Virus record (IMG/VR): IMGVR_UViG_3300031659_000028
Span: 1-41,698 of that record
Reading direction: 5' to 3' (one strand)
Source: a virus
DNA length: 41,698 bases
Shown here: one piece after another, positions 1 to 7,979 of the stretch
Numbering within the stretch: position 1 is the stretch's first letter
Layout of the letters: every line of letters begins with the position of its first letter
The notes under the pieces: model-generated
What the model was told of the DNA's origin: nothing
Databases searched by the model: none
Seen by the model: the letters and a program-made list of their open reading frames with translations, nothing else
Position numbers and translations under genes: made by a program

Positions 1-1
1 T

Positions 2-55
2 GAAGAGCTAGGTGCAATTCCTAAAAAGAAGTACAAAGTTAATGGTACTTTTTAA
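2..55 (+). CDS. C-terminal end of an upstream gene (partial)
   Basis: An open frame runs in from the left edge and ends at a TAA, giving 17 residues (EELGAIPKKKYKVNGTF). The short basic tail is too small to assign to a family. It lies on the same strand as the following clamp gene and is separated from it by about 46 bases holding a promoter-like element. It could be any replication gene; there is no sign that it is the missing N-terminal half of the DNA polymerase. Confidence 0.5.
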   Translation, partial: EELGAIPKKKYKVNGTF

Positions 56-72
56 AACTAAATTAAATTAAT

Positions 73-88
73 GCATATAACAATAAAC
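73..88 (+). promoter_or_regulatory. promoter-like element before clamp gene
   Basis: GCATATAACAATAAAC lies 14 bases before the clamp start. It is a variant of the CATATAAAAATAAA element seen before uvsX, the helicase and the clamp loader genes. Promoter function is inferred from recurrence and position only. Confidence 0.45.
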
Positions 89-101
89 AAATACAAAATT
101 A

Positions 102-851
102 ATGGAAGCAAAAATTAAAAAGATCGACGGTTACGAATTAAGTACCTTCGTCAAAAAACTTTTACCAATCGATAAATTTATTTTTATGAAGATCGGTAAA
201 GAAGGAACCGTTTCATCTGTGTACTTCCCAGAGAGGGATGCAGTGAAATTAGTATCAACACCAACGACTGATATTTTTGAAACAGATATTACTGATTCAG
301 TAAAAGTAAGTTTTTACAATGGTACTAAAGTTATAGATGCACTATCACATTTTAATGGTGATATTCAAGGAAGAATTAAATATTCTGAGATTGATGGAGA
401 ATTAATGGCAAGTGATTTTACTATTGAAAATTCAGATCTTAAAATTAATTTAGCCTGTGCTGATCCATCATTATCTTTTATGGAGATGAGTAAAGAAGAA
501 ACTGATCGTGCGTTTAGTACAGAAGGAAGTATCTTTGAATTTGATCTTCTTACAACTCATGTAGATAAAATGAAATCTTTATTCAATTTAGAAAGAGAAG
601 AAGATACATTTACATTAGCAGTTACTGATAAAGGTGTTGCAGTACAAGGACCATCATACGATGCAACATTAGCACATTCATATGAAGGTGAAAATGCAGT
701 TGGAGAAAAAGTTGTGATTTACAAAAAATATATTAATCTTTTAGATAAAGAAAATTATAAAGTTGTAGTTTGCAGTAATAAAGTAGTATTTAGATCATTA
801 GATACAAATACTCATTTAACTGTTGCTGTTGCAATTACAGACGAAGATTAA
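102..851 (+). CDS. 45: DNA polymerase sliding clamp, T4 gp45-like
   Basis: The 249-residue product is close in size to T4 gp45 (about 228 aa). It looks like a phage PCNA-type clamp: mixed beta-rich segments, no catalytic motif, and a strand-rich C-terminus (YKVVVCSNKVVFRSL, then TNTHLTVAVAITDED). In T4 the homologue forms a trimeric ring that tethers the polymerase to DNA and also activates late transcription with gp55, which this phage also encodes at 12960. The gene sits just before the polymerase C-terminal half, as expected for a T4-like replication module, and is followed by a strong intrinsic terminator. The assignment rests on overall resemblance and context, because clamps have no short diagnostic motif. 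Confidence 0.72.
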   Translation: MEAKIKKIDGYELSTFVKKLLPIDKFIFMKIGKEGTVSSVYFPERDAVKLVSTPTTDIFETDITDSVKVSFYNGTKVIDALSHFNGDIQGRIKYSEIDGELMASDFTIENSDLKINLACADPSLSFMEMSKEETDRAFSTEGSIFEFDLLTTHVDKMKSLFNLEREEDTFTLAVTDKGVAVQGPSYDATLAHSYEGENAVGEKVVIYKKYINLLDKENYKVVVCSNKVVFRSLDTNTHLTVAVAITDED

Positions 852-877
852 TCTTAATTCATATACAACCAACATAG

Positions 878-907
878 AGGCACCACTTAATTGCGGTGCC
901 TTTTTTC
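878..907 (+). terminator. rho-independent terminator after clamp gene
   Basis: A 7-bp stem (AGGCACC / GGTGCCT, extendable across one mismatch) is followed directly by a run of six T. It lies 27 bases after the clamp stop codon and before the promoter of the next unit, so the clamp appears to be its own transcription unit. Confidence 0.85.
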
Positions 908-928
908 TTAAACTTTTTATAGTTTTAA

Positions 929-944
929 CCATATAAAAATAAAA
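929..944 (+). promoter_or_regulatory. promoter-like element CCATATAAAAATAAAA
   Basis: This element lies directly after the clamp terminator and 12 bases before the next start codon. It matches the elements before uvsX (3537), the helicase (5068) and gp44 (22873) at nearly every position. Confidence 0.6.
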
Positions 945-956
945 TAAAATAAAATT

Positions 957-1211
957 ATGGGATACATAAATAAAACTAAACTAAGGCCAAATATAATAAC
1001 AACAAACGGTACAGAATCCATATCGTTTATATCAACACCATGTACTGTTAAAATAGAAGATGTTAATTTTGCAACAGCATACTTTAATCCTGTTACTGGT
1101 TTATTTGACGATACTAAGTCTACGTTGTTTTTTGTAAATAGTATTGCTTTATTAATAAACCAATCGTATTCTGTAACATCTGCTGAGTTAATAGCTTTAA
1201 ATGAAATATAA
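957..1211 (+). CDS. small protein of unknown function before split polymerase
   Basis: This 84-residue ORF has a promoter-like element just upstream, and its stop codon abuts the start of the polymerase C-terminal half with no spacer (TAA then ATG). It is rich in Thr, Ile and Asn, with no transmembrane segment and no recognisable motif. The abutment suggests translational coupling. It does not resemble any polymerase domain I know, so it is unlikely to be a polymerase remnant. An overlapping reverse frame of 109 residues is rejected because it has no promoter and runs against gene direction. The function is unknown; a polymerase-associated accessory role is only a guess from context. Confidence 0.6.
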   Translation: MGYINKTKLRPNIITTNGTESISFISTPCTVKIEDVNFATAYFNPVTGLFDDTKSTLFFVNSIALLINQSYSVTSAELIALNEI

Positions 1212-2336
1212 ATGAATGAACTAACGGAGTTACAAGAAATAAACAAAGAAGCCAGTAAGTTCTATAATTATGAACAGGCTGTCAAGCTAATGTTGAATAG
1301 TATCTATGGTGCATTTGGTAATCCATATTTCTATTTCTTTAATATAGACATTGCTGAAACTATAACATTACAAGGTAAAGATGCTATTCTTTATACTGAG
1401 GAATTGTTAAACAGATATTTTAGTCAGTATTGGCATAAAGATATTGCTGCTCATAAAGAAATGGGAATCACCGTAACTGGTAGGATAGAAAATCCAGTAG
1501 GTATTTATATTGACACAGATTCAGTATATGTTAAATTTGATGAAGTCATAGCAAAATCAGAAGGTTTTGAAGGAGATGATAAAGAATTCATTTTAATGTT
1601 ATATAAGGTTAGAGTAAATGGATATTTAGAAAAGATTCTCCAGAGATATGCAGATGATAATAATTCAGAAAACTTTTTATCTTTTGAATTAGAAAGTATT
1701 GCCAAAAACGCAATATGGTTAGCAAAGAAAAAGTACATGCAAAATATTGTATGGAAAGATCCAGATATTCATTATGATGACTTATCTAAAATTAGTTCAA
1801 AAGGATTTGAGATTATTCAATCATCAACTCCGATTTTTGCTAGAGAAAAACTGAAGGAGTTATTAACATATATTTTCTCTGTTGATAAATTAGATATGAA
1901 AGCCTTTGCTGCATTACTTAAAGATATCAAAAGACAATTTAAATTAGCAAATATAGATCAAATATGTTTCTCGAGAAAAGTAAATAATTATCAGAAGTAT
2001 ATTGTTAATGATTATGAAACTTTTGAATTTGCATCAAGATGTCCAATCGGTGTAAGATCTGCAGGTTATCATAACTACTTATTAAATAATTCTACAGCCA
2101 AAGGTAAATATCAACCATTAGGAAATGGTGAAAAGTGTAAAATGTATTTCTCTACTGACAACTCATGCGAAGTATTTGCATTTGCACCTGGTGAATATCC
2201 TTATGAATTTGCACCAGAAATTGATCATGATAGACAATTTGAAAAAACAATATTAGATCCAATTAATCGAGTAGTAACTGCGATGGGATTTAAAGGATTT
2301 AACAGAAATCTTATTTATACTACTAGTCTTTTTTAA
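1212..2336 (+). CDS. 43: B-family DNA polymerase, C-terminal half only (gp43-like)
   Basis: The 374-residue product matches the last third or so of T4/RB69 gp43. Motif B is at residues 25-33 (KLMLNSIYG), then YIDTDSVYV holds motif C with Asp101 and Asp103. A thumb-like segment follows, with KKKY near 171-174 and QSSTP near 200. The tail resembles the clamp-contacting end of gp43 (LIYTTSLF). Motif A (DxxSLYPS) and the whole 3'-5' exonuclease domain are absent, and the clean start codon with an intact upstream ORF rules out a simple local frameshift. The missing half must come from another gene outside the window. Split gp43 is known in some T4 relatives. Two of the three catalytic carboxylates of the palm lie here, so activity needs assembly with the partner. 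Confidence 0.9.
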   Translation: MNELTELQEINKEASKFYNYEQAVKLMLNSIYGAFGNPYFYFFNIDIAETITLQGKDAILYTEELLNRYFSQYWHKDIAAHKEMGITVTGRIENPVGIYIDTDSVYVKFDEVIAKSEGFEGDDKEFILMLYKVRVNGYLEKILQRYADDNNSENFLSFELESIAKNAIWLAKKKYMQNIVWKDPDIHYDDLSKISSKGFEIIQSSTPIFAREKLKELLTYIFSVDKLDMKAFAALLKDIKRQFKLANIDQICFSRKVNNYQKYIVNDYETFEFASRCPIGVRSAGYHNYLLNNSTAKGKYQPLGNGEKCKMYFSTDNSCEVFAFAPGEYPYEFAPEIDHDRQFEKTILDPINRVVTAMGFKGFNRNLIYTTSLF

Positions 2337-2355
2337 GATAATAAAATAATAAATT

Positions 2356-3510
2356 ATGAAAAGTAAAAAATTTAGAATTCACTTATTAGGATTACCGCAT
2401 ACAAAAACAACATTAGATTTTACAGCGTGCGCATACACTATGAAAGTATTAAAGTTTTGTAAAATGATGGAGGGGAGAGGGCACTACTTAATGCATTATG
2501 GCCACGAAGAATCTAACCCAGTAGCAGACGAACTAATCTCAGTAATCAATAAAAAAGAATGGGATGCTGTTTATGGGGAGCATGATTTTCAAAGTAGTTT
2601 ATTTACTTATGATACAAGTGATGCTGCATACAAAACTTTTTATAAAAATACTATTAAAGAAATAGAAAAAAGAAAACAACCAGGCGATATTATTTTGCCA
2701 TTTTGGGGAGTTGGTGTTAAGCCAATATGTGATGCTCACCCAGATCTTATTACTATTGAACCTGGGATTGGTTATGCTTTTGGTCATTGGGCTGATTATA
2801 AAATATTTGAATCTTATTCGATATACCATGCTTACTGCGGCTTAGAAAATGTTGGCAACTGTAACCAAAAATGGTATGATATAGTTATCCCTAATTATTT
2901 TGATCTAGATGAATTTGAATATTCTAATAAAAAAGAAGACTATTTTTTGTTTGTGGGAAGAGTTTATGATGGTAAGGGATTGAACATTGCAATACAAGCA
3001 ACAGAAGCCATTGGTGAAAAATTAAAGGTTGCTGGGCAATTAACTGGCCATTATGCAGAAGAAGGTTATAAGTGGCCAGATCATGTAGAATTTATAGGTT
3101 ATGCTGGGGTAGAAAAACGTAAAGAATTAATGAAGGGGGCCATTGCATCATTTTTACCATCTATGTATATAGAGCCCTTTGGTGGTGTCCAAATTGAAAA
3201 TCTCCTCTCGGGAACTCCTACTATTACAACCGACTGGGGTGCATTTAGTGAAAATAATATTGAAGGTGTTACAGGTTATAGGTGTAGAACTTTTGATGAT
3301 TTTGTTAAGGCTGCTCATAATTGCAAAAATGGAAAAATAAAATCAAAAGAATGTAGAAAGCATGGGGAAAAGTTTTCATTAGAAAACATCGCTCCTAAGT
3401 ATGAAAAGTTTTTTACTGATGTAACTAACATTTATAATGACCGTGGTTGGTATGCAATAAACGATTCTTCTTTATATACTAAAGAATGGCTAGCTAAACA
3501 TAATCAATAG
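2356..3510 (+). CDS. glycosyltransferase, GT-B fold, GT4-like
   Basis: The 384-residue protein has the C-terminal GT4 signature: a beta strand and nucleotide-sugar loop at FLFVGRVYDGKGL (about residue 197), FIGYAG, and the EX7E motif in EPFGGVQIE followed by LLSGTPTITTDWGAF. The N-terminal half (GLPHTKTTLDFTACAYTMKV, MMEGRGHYLMHYGHE) looks like the acceptor-binding Rossmann domain. It would transfer a sugar from an activated nucleotide sugar. Its place between DNA polymerase and uvsX suggests modification of phage DNA bases, as with the T4 alpha/beta glucosyltransferases, but those belong to other families. Decoration of a virion or host glycan is equally possible. It follows the polymerase by 19 bases and is probably co-transcribed with it. 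Confidence 0.85.
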   Translation: MKSKKFRIHLLGLPHTKTTLDFTACAYTMKVLKFCKMMEGRGHYLMHYGHEESNPVADELISVINKKEWDAVYGEHDFQSSLFTYDTSDAAYKTFYKNTIKEIEKRKQPGDIILPFWGVGVKPICDAHPDLITIEPGIGYAFGHWADYKIFESYSIYHAYCGLENVGNCNQKWYDIVIPNYFDLDEFEYSNKKEDYFLFVGRVYDGKGLNIAIQATEAIGEKLKVAGQLTGHYAEEGYKWPDHVEFIGYAGVEKRKELMKGAIASFLPSMYIEPFGGVQIENLLSGTPTITTDWGAFSENNIEGVTGYRCRTFDDFVKAAHNCKNGKIKSKECRKHGEKFSLENIAPKYEKFFTDVTNIYNDRGWYAINDSSLYTKEWLAKHNQ

Positions 3511-3536
3511 TAAATCTTAAACAAATCTTATTTTAT

Positions 3537-3552
3537 CCATATAAAAATAAAC
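3537..3552 (+). promoter_or_regulatory. promoter-like element before uvsX
   Basis: CCATATAAAAATAAAC lies 8 bases before the uvsX start. Its core is identical to the elements at 929, 5068 and 22873. Confidence 0.6.
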
Positions 3553-3560
3553 AAATTAAT

Positions 3561-4769
3561 ATGGCAAAAGAATTCTCATTCGCAGACTTAAATAAAGAAA
3601 TGTCAAAGATATCCGAGTATGGGGATACTTTGGACAAATCAACAATCTCAGAAATTGATCATTTTATACCAACCGGTAATTTTCATCTTAATGCATGTTT
3701 AACTGGATCTTTATTTGGCGGTTACCCAAACAACAGAGCAGTTGCATTAGCAGGACCATCTGGTACTGGTAAAACTTATCTTATCCTTAATGCAATTAAA
3801 CAAGCACAGAAACTAGGGTATAGCATTATCTTTTATGATTCTGAAAATGCAGTAGACAAACACCTCGTAGAAAAATTTGGGATAGATCCTAAAACATTCA
3901 GATATGAACCGTGTAATACTGTTCAAGAATTTAGAAGTTCAGTAACTGCTATTACTGATGTATTAATCGAACAAAAGAAAAAGGGTATAAAATTACCAAA
4001 GATTATGGTAGTCTTAGATTCTGCAGGTAATCTTGCAACTCAAAAAGAAATCGATGATGCAAAAACTGGAAGTAGTAAAGCTGATATGACAAGAGCTAAA
4101 TTACTAAAATCTACTTTTAGAATTATTATGACTCAGTTTGGTATATGTAAAATACCTTTCCTATTCACAAATCATACATACCAAACCCAAGATCTATTTT
4201 CAAGACAAGTAGGTGGTGGTGGTACAGGACCAGAATATGCAGCATCAATTATTCTTTTCTTGGGCAAAGCAAAACTTAAAGATGGAATAGAACAAACTGG
4301 AATTATTGTAACAGCTAAACCAAATAAGAATCGTTTTGCAAAACCAACACCAATTAAGTTTCATATATCATTTAATAAAGGTATGAATCCTTATGTAGGT
4401 TTAGAAGAATATATTGGCTGGGACATCTGTGGTATTGAAAGAGGTAGGTTTATTACTGAAGGTGCCTTTGGTAAACTAACAGATCCAGGTAAAGCAGATT
4501 GTAGAATTCATAAATTTAAAAAGGACGGTAAGGCTGTAGTTGTTTATTTCCAACCTTCACCAACCGCACGTAAGATTTGTGTAAAACATTTAAATGACGC
4601 GGTTGATCTTAATCAATTATATACACCACAAGTTTTAACTGATGATGTATTAAAATTAATTGAACCTCAAGTAGTTGCTAAATTTAATTATGGTGATGAA
4701 TTAGAACAGGAAGAGCTATCAGACATAATCACAGAAACAACAGAAGACGATGTTACCGAAAATTCTTAA
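3561..4769 (+). CDS. uvsX: RecA-like recombinase UvsX
   Basis: At 402 residues it is near T4 UvsX (391 aa). The Walker A motif is GPSGTGKT at residues 65-72, with FYDSENAVD next, as in T4 (FYDSEFG). The Walker B strand is VVLDSAGNLATQKE, followed by the UvsX-typical ADMTRAK, the NHTYQTQ loop and VGGGGTGPEYAAS. It polymerises on single-stranded DNA and catalyses strand exchange for recombination-dependent replication. The T4 protein has a degenerate Walker A (GPSKSFKS), while here it is canonical. The C-terminal acidic tail (about residues 385-402) overlaps the start of the next gene by 20 bases, so the two are probably co-translated. Confidence 0.96.
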   Translation: MAKEFSFADLNKEMSKISEYGDTLDKSTISEIDHFIPTGNFHLNACLTGSLFGGYPNNRAVALAGPSGTGKTYLILNAIKQAQKLGYSIIFYDSENAVDKHLVEKFGIDPKTFRYEPCNTVQEFRSSVTAITDVLIEQKKKGIKLPKIMVVLDSAGNLATQKEIDDAKTGSSKADMTRAKLLKSTFRIIMTQFGICKIPFLFTNHTYQTQDLFSRQVGGGGTGPEYAASIILFLGKAKLKDGIEQTGIIVTAKPNKNRFAKPTPIKFHISFNKGMNPYVGLEEYIGWDICGIERGRFITEGAFGKLTDPGKADCRIHKFKKDGKAVVVYFQPSPTARKICVKHLNDAVDLNQLYTPQVLTDDVLKLIEPQVVAKFNYGDELEQEELSDIITETTEDDVTENS

Positions 4770-5049
4770 TACGGCAAAACTAAAAGTAAAATACGTATTA
4801 GGAAATCATACTACCTTGCCATCATATCCTGATGCAGAGGATGTTATTTTTGAATTGATACGCGATTACTGTGGTAAAGTTGCAAAGGAGATTAAATTTA
4901 CAGATATCTCTATGGCAAAACGATGGAGCCTTTCAAAGGACCAGTGCGATACTATTTTAACTACATTATTAAAACACGAACTTGTAAATATTTCATTACA
5001 AAATTCTGCGTATACAACTTATGAAGTAATTTATAATCCGTACGAATAA
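4750..5049 (+). CDS. small winged-helix-like protein of unknown function
   Basis: The 99-residue ORF begins inside the last codons of uvsX (20-base overlap, different frame), which points to translational coupling. The middle (FELIRDYCGKVAKEIKFTDI, then MAKRWSLSKDQCDTILTTLL, then KHELVNI) reads like a small winged helix: a helix, a recognition-like helix, then a beta hairpin (AYTTYEVIYNP). No catalytic motif is visible. T4 has gene 40 at this place between uvsX and 41, but the sequence does not resemble gp40. A role with UvsX or the helicase, such as mediator or loader, is possible from context but unproven. Confidence 0.65.
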   Translation: MLPKILNTAKLKVKYVLGNHTTLPSYPDAEDVIFELIRDYCGKVAKEIKFTDISMAKRWSLSKDQCDTILTTLLKHELVNISLQNSAYTTYEVIYNPYE

Positions 5050-5067
5050 AACAAATTATGTTTTTTA

Positions 5068-5083
5068 GCATATAAAAATAAAA
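5068..5083 (+). promoter_or_regulatory. promoter-like element before helicase
   Basis: GCATATAAAAATAAAA lies 4 bases before the helicase start. The preceding TTTTTTAG tract resembles the CTACTTTAG context at 22873. Confidence 0.6.
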
Positions 5084-5087
5084 ATAA

Positions 5088-6374
5088 ATGAAATCAAGCA
5101 TAGATCACGAAAAAATATTCTTTAACTATTTTTTGACAAAGCCGCATTACTTGAAAGGTACTGGAGATGGTTTTTTTGCTAATCGAGATTTAGATCAAAT
5201 TGCAAAATTATCAAAAGCCTTTTATTTAAAATTTGGGGAAAGTCCATCTAAACAACAGATGAATGCTTTAGTTAAAGATGATCCTAACGAGATCCCAGGT
5301 GATATTGTAAATTCTATCTATGACATTAACATTAAAGAATATGATCAAGATTGGTTGAAAAGAACAGGTGAAGCTTGGGTTAAATGGAAACATTTTGATA
5401 AACAGTTAGTAAGAACAATTGAATACGTAAAAACTCAAGATGTATCACCAGAAAATGTAGAAGATGTTGTACAGCGTGCAATAGGAATGATATCTACTGA
5501 TGGTTCAATTAATTTTGATACTGATGTAGGTTTAGATTTCTTTAATCCAGAATCTCATGTCCAAAGAACATCAAAGAAAATTGAAACAGGATGGAGTTTT
5601 GTTGATCGAGTTTCAGGTGGTGGGTATGATACTAAATCTTTAGTTGTTTATGCAGGTGAACAGAATATTGGTAAATCTATATGGTTAGCAAACGACGCAG
5701 CTAACTTTGTAAGGATGGGACATAATGTAGTTTTCATTACAGCAGAAATGTCAGCTCAGAAAGTATTAAAAAGAATAGGTGCTAATCTTCTACATATTCC
5801 AATGAGTGAATATGATCAACATTCAGGTAACAGAGATTATATGAAAAGGCGATTAGAAAAAGTATCCCGAGGTTTATTACCACCTGGTAAACTATTTGTT
5901 AAAGAATATCCAACTTCACAAGGAACTATACCAGATATAGAAGCATATCTAAAAGACTTAGAAGAAGCACAAGATCATAAAGTAAATGTATTAGTTGTTG
6001 ATTATATTAACATTCTTGCAAATTATAGGAATCCTAATACTGAAAATACTTATATGAAGATTAAACAAATAGCAGAAGATCTTAGAGCATTAGCTGTTAA
6101 AAGAAACATGTTAGTTATTTCAGCAACACAGATTAATCGTGGAGCATGGGATGCAACTGAAGTAAGGATGGAAAATATTGCTGAATCTGCTGGTCTTGCG
6201 CATACTGCTGATGTAATGTATGCACTGATACAAGATTCCGTAATGCATGCCGAGCGTGAATACTGGTTAAAGGTATTAAAAATTAGGGATGGGCAAGGTA
6301 AAGGATCACGATGTAGATTTGATATTGATTATGAACATATGAGATTAACCGAAACTGATGATATATCAGTATAA
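5088..6374 (+). CDS. 41: replicative DNA helicase, DnaB/gp41-like
   Basis: The 428-residue protein has an N-terminal domain of about 150 residues and a RecA-like core. Walker A is GEQNIGKS at residues 190-197, followed by HNVVFITAEMS (T4: HNVLYISMEM), KEYPTSQGT, the Walker B strand VLVVDYINIL, MKIKQIAEDLRALAVKRNML, and IAESAGLAHTADVMYAL. All of these align by eye with T4 gp41, a hexameric 5'-3' helicase that drives the fork and works with a primase. No gp61 primase or gp59 loader is recognisable in the window. It has its own promoter-like element and runs into the next gene with a 20-base gap. Confidence 0.95.
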   Translation: MKSSIDHEKIFFNYFLTKPHYLKGTGDGFFANRDLDQIAKLSKAFYLKFGESPSKQQMNALVKDDPNEIPGDIVNSIYDINIKEYDQDWLKRTGEAWVKWKHFDKQLVRTIEYVKTQDVSPENVEDVVQRAIGMISTDGSINFDTDVGLDFFNPESHVQRTSKKIETGWSFVDRVSGGGYDTKSLVVYAGEQNIGKSIWLANDAANFVRMGHNVVFITAEMSAQKVLKRIGANLLHIPMSEYDQHSGNRDYMKRRLEKVSRGLLPPGKLFVKEYPTSQGTIPDIEAYLKDLEEAQDHKVNVLVVDYINILANYRNPNTENTYMKIKQIAEDLRALAVKRNMLVISATQINRGAWDATEVRMENIAESAGLAHTADVMYALIQDSVMHAEREYWLKVLKIRDGQGKGSRCRFDIDYEHMRLTETDDISV

Positions 6375-6394
6375 TAAAATAAATTAAAAACAAT

Positions 6395-6889
6395 ATGTGG
6401 GGTAAAAAGAAAAAAGTTTTAACTAAAGGCGAGGATGATAAGCAATCAGGTCACGTTGAAAAAGACAAAATATTTAATAATACATACGGTGAACAAGATT
6501 TATCACAAGGTAAAATAAACTTTACAGTTTCATCTTCTTGGTTAGATGATAAAGATCCTGATGATAAGCAGCATTATGATTCGTTATTTGAAAAAGTTGA
6601 TGAATTAATTAAAGGGAGTGAATTTGAGCATCTTAATGAAGCAACACCTAATGGGGTTATTAAAAAATTAAACAAAGTACAGATTAATAAAGTATTCTTT
6701 TATCTTATAGAAAAAACAGGCTCTTCATATACGAGAATAGATCTGTTTAGTGTACTATCAGATTACTTTGATGTATTCCCAAATAAATTCTATAACTCGT
6801 TATCAAATAAATTTAAAGATGAATTGATTAATGAATTGGATGCAAAATACAATATTTTAGAAAAAAGAAAAATCAGAAAATTATTTTAA
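6395..6889 (+). CDS. unknown protein between helicase and gp47
   Basis: The 164-residue product begins with a lysine-rich stretch (WGKKKKVLTKGEDDK), followed by an acidic low-complexity region and an alpha-helical second half (VQINKVFFYLIEKT, then KFKDELINELDAKYNILEKR). There is no signal peptide, membrane span or catalytic motif. It lies between gp41 and gp47 with 20 and 1 base gaps and so is almost certainly part of the replication operon. It does not resemble primase gp61. The disordered N-terminus plus helical C-terminus would suit a small protein-protein adaptor, which is inference only. Confidence 0.7.
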   Translation: MWGKKKKVLTKGEDDKQSGHVEKDKIFNNTYGEQDLSQGKINFTVSSSWLDDKDPDDKQHYDSLFEKVDELIKGSEFEHLNEATPNGVIKKLNKVQINKVFFYLIEKTGSSYTRIDLFSVLSDYFDVFPNKFYNSLSNKFKDELINELDAKYNILEKRKIRKLF

Positions 6890-6890
6890 T

Positions 6891-7979
6891 ATGACAAAAC
6901 GAATATGGATGGTGTCCGATTCGCATCTTGGTTGTAGATCAAATTCTGTTTTGTGGCTCCAAATTATCGAAGATTACTTTTTTGAGTTCTTTATCCCTTT
7001 AGTTAAAAAGGAATATAAGACTGGAGATGTTCTCTATCATTTGGGCGACGTATTTGATAATAGGCAAAGCGTAAATCTAGCAGCACAGGATTTAGCAATT
7101 AGAGTATTTGAGGAATTAGGAAAGATATTTCCAGATATACATATCATAGTAGGTAATCATGATATAATGAGAAAGAATTCAAATGAAATCTCATCTGTTG
7201 ATTGTCTTAAGTATCTTCCTAATGTAACTGTTTTAAAAGAACCTAAGATCTTAAAGTATAAAGATGCTACTTGTTTATTGATGCCGTGGCGAAGAAATCA
7301 TGAACATGAAAAAGAAACTTTAGATAATATTACTGAAGATATCGATTATATGTTTTGTCATACTGAAACTCGTGGTGTACAGACTAGCCCAAGTATAAAA
7401 CATTTACATGATAGTGGAAACGAAGTAACAATATTTAAAAGATTTAAGCGAGTATATTCTGGTCATATTCATTATAGGCAAGATAAAGAAAACTTTGTTC
7501 TTGTTGGTAATCCTTATCATATGACAAGATCAGATAGAGATAATCAAAAAGGAATATTCTTATTAGATTTAGAATCAGGTGATCATACCTTTTTTGAGAA
7601 TAACTTAAGCCCAGTCTTTCTTAGGTATTATCTTAATGAAATATTGGAAATGAGAATGGAAGAAGTTGCTGAGGAAATCAAAAATAACTTTGTTGATGTT
7701 TTTATACCGTCTAATGTATTAGGAAAGTATAACATTAATATGTTTATGGATTTCTTAGATGGGTTAGCTAGGAAATTAGAACCTAGGATTTATGATGAGG
7801 AGAATCCTTATGACAGAGAAGATGGTGAGCTATCAGATTTTGATGGAGAATTAAATCTAATGAATATTGCAGCGGAACATATTAATTCATTAGATTATGA
7901 TGATGATTTAAAAGAAAGATTAAAAGTATCAGTATTAGAATTATATAAAAGAACCTTATCACCTAACTATGAAGATTAA
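6891..7979 (+). CDS. 47: recombination nuclease subunit gp47 (SbcD/Mre11-like)
   Basis: The 362-residue protein shows the full calcineurin-like phosphoesterase set: DSHLG (Asp10, His12), GDVFD (about 52-56), GNHD (88-91), MFCHTE and SGHIH. These coordinate two Mn ions in Mre11/SbcD. Length matches T4 gp47 (339 aa). With gp46 it forms the end-resection nuclease that makes 3' single-stranded tails for UvsX and degrades host DNA. The C-terminal part (after about 250) would hold the gp46-binding and capping region. The gene overlaps gp46 by 11 bases, as is usual for this pair. Confidence 0.95.
   Translation: MTKRIWMVSDSHLGCRSNSVLWLQIIEDYFFEFFIPLVKKEYKTGDVLYHLGDVFDNRQSVNLAAQDLAIRVFEELGKIFPDIHIIVGNHDIMRKNSNEISSVDCLKYLPNVTVLKEPKILKYKDATCLLMPWRRNHEHEKETLDNITEDIDYMFCHTETRGVQTSPSIKHLHDSGNEVTIFKRFKRVYSGHIHYRQDKENFVLVGNPYHMTRSDRDNQKGIFLLDLESGDHTFFENNLSPVFLRYYLNEILEMRMEEVAEEIKNNFVDVFIPSNVLGKYNINMFMDFLDGLARKLEPRIYDEENPYDREDGELSDFDGELNLMNIAAEHINSLDYDDDLKERLKVSVLELYKRTLSPNYED

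Noticed and set aside
917-1246. Reverse-strand frame of 109 residues with hydrophobic tail opposite the 84-aa gene
   Set aside because: It overlaps the forward promoter-like element, the forward gene and the polymerase start; the hydrophobic end is the antisense of A-rich leader DNA.
4750-5049. The 99-aa protein as T4 gp40 based on its place between uvsX and 41
   Set aside because: No membrane segment or resemblance to gp40; position alone is not enough.
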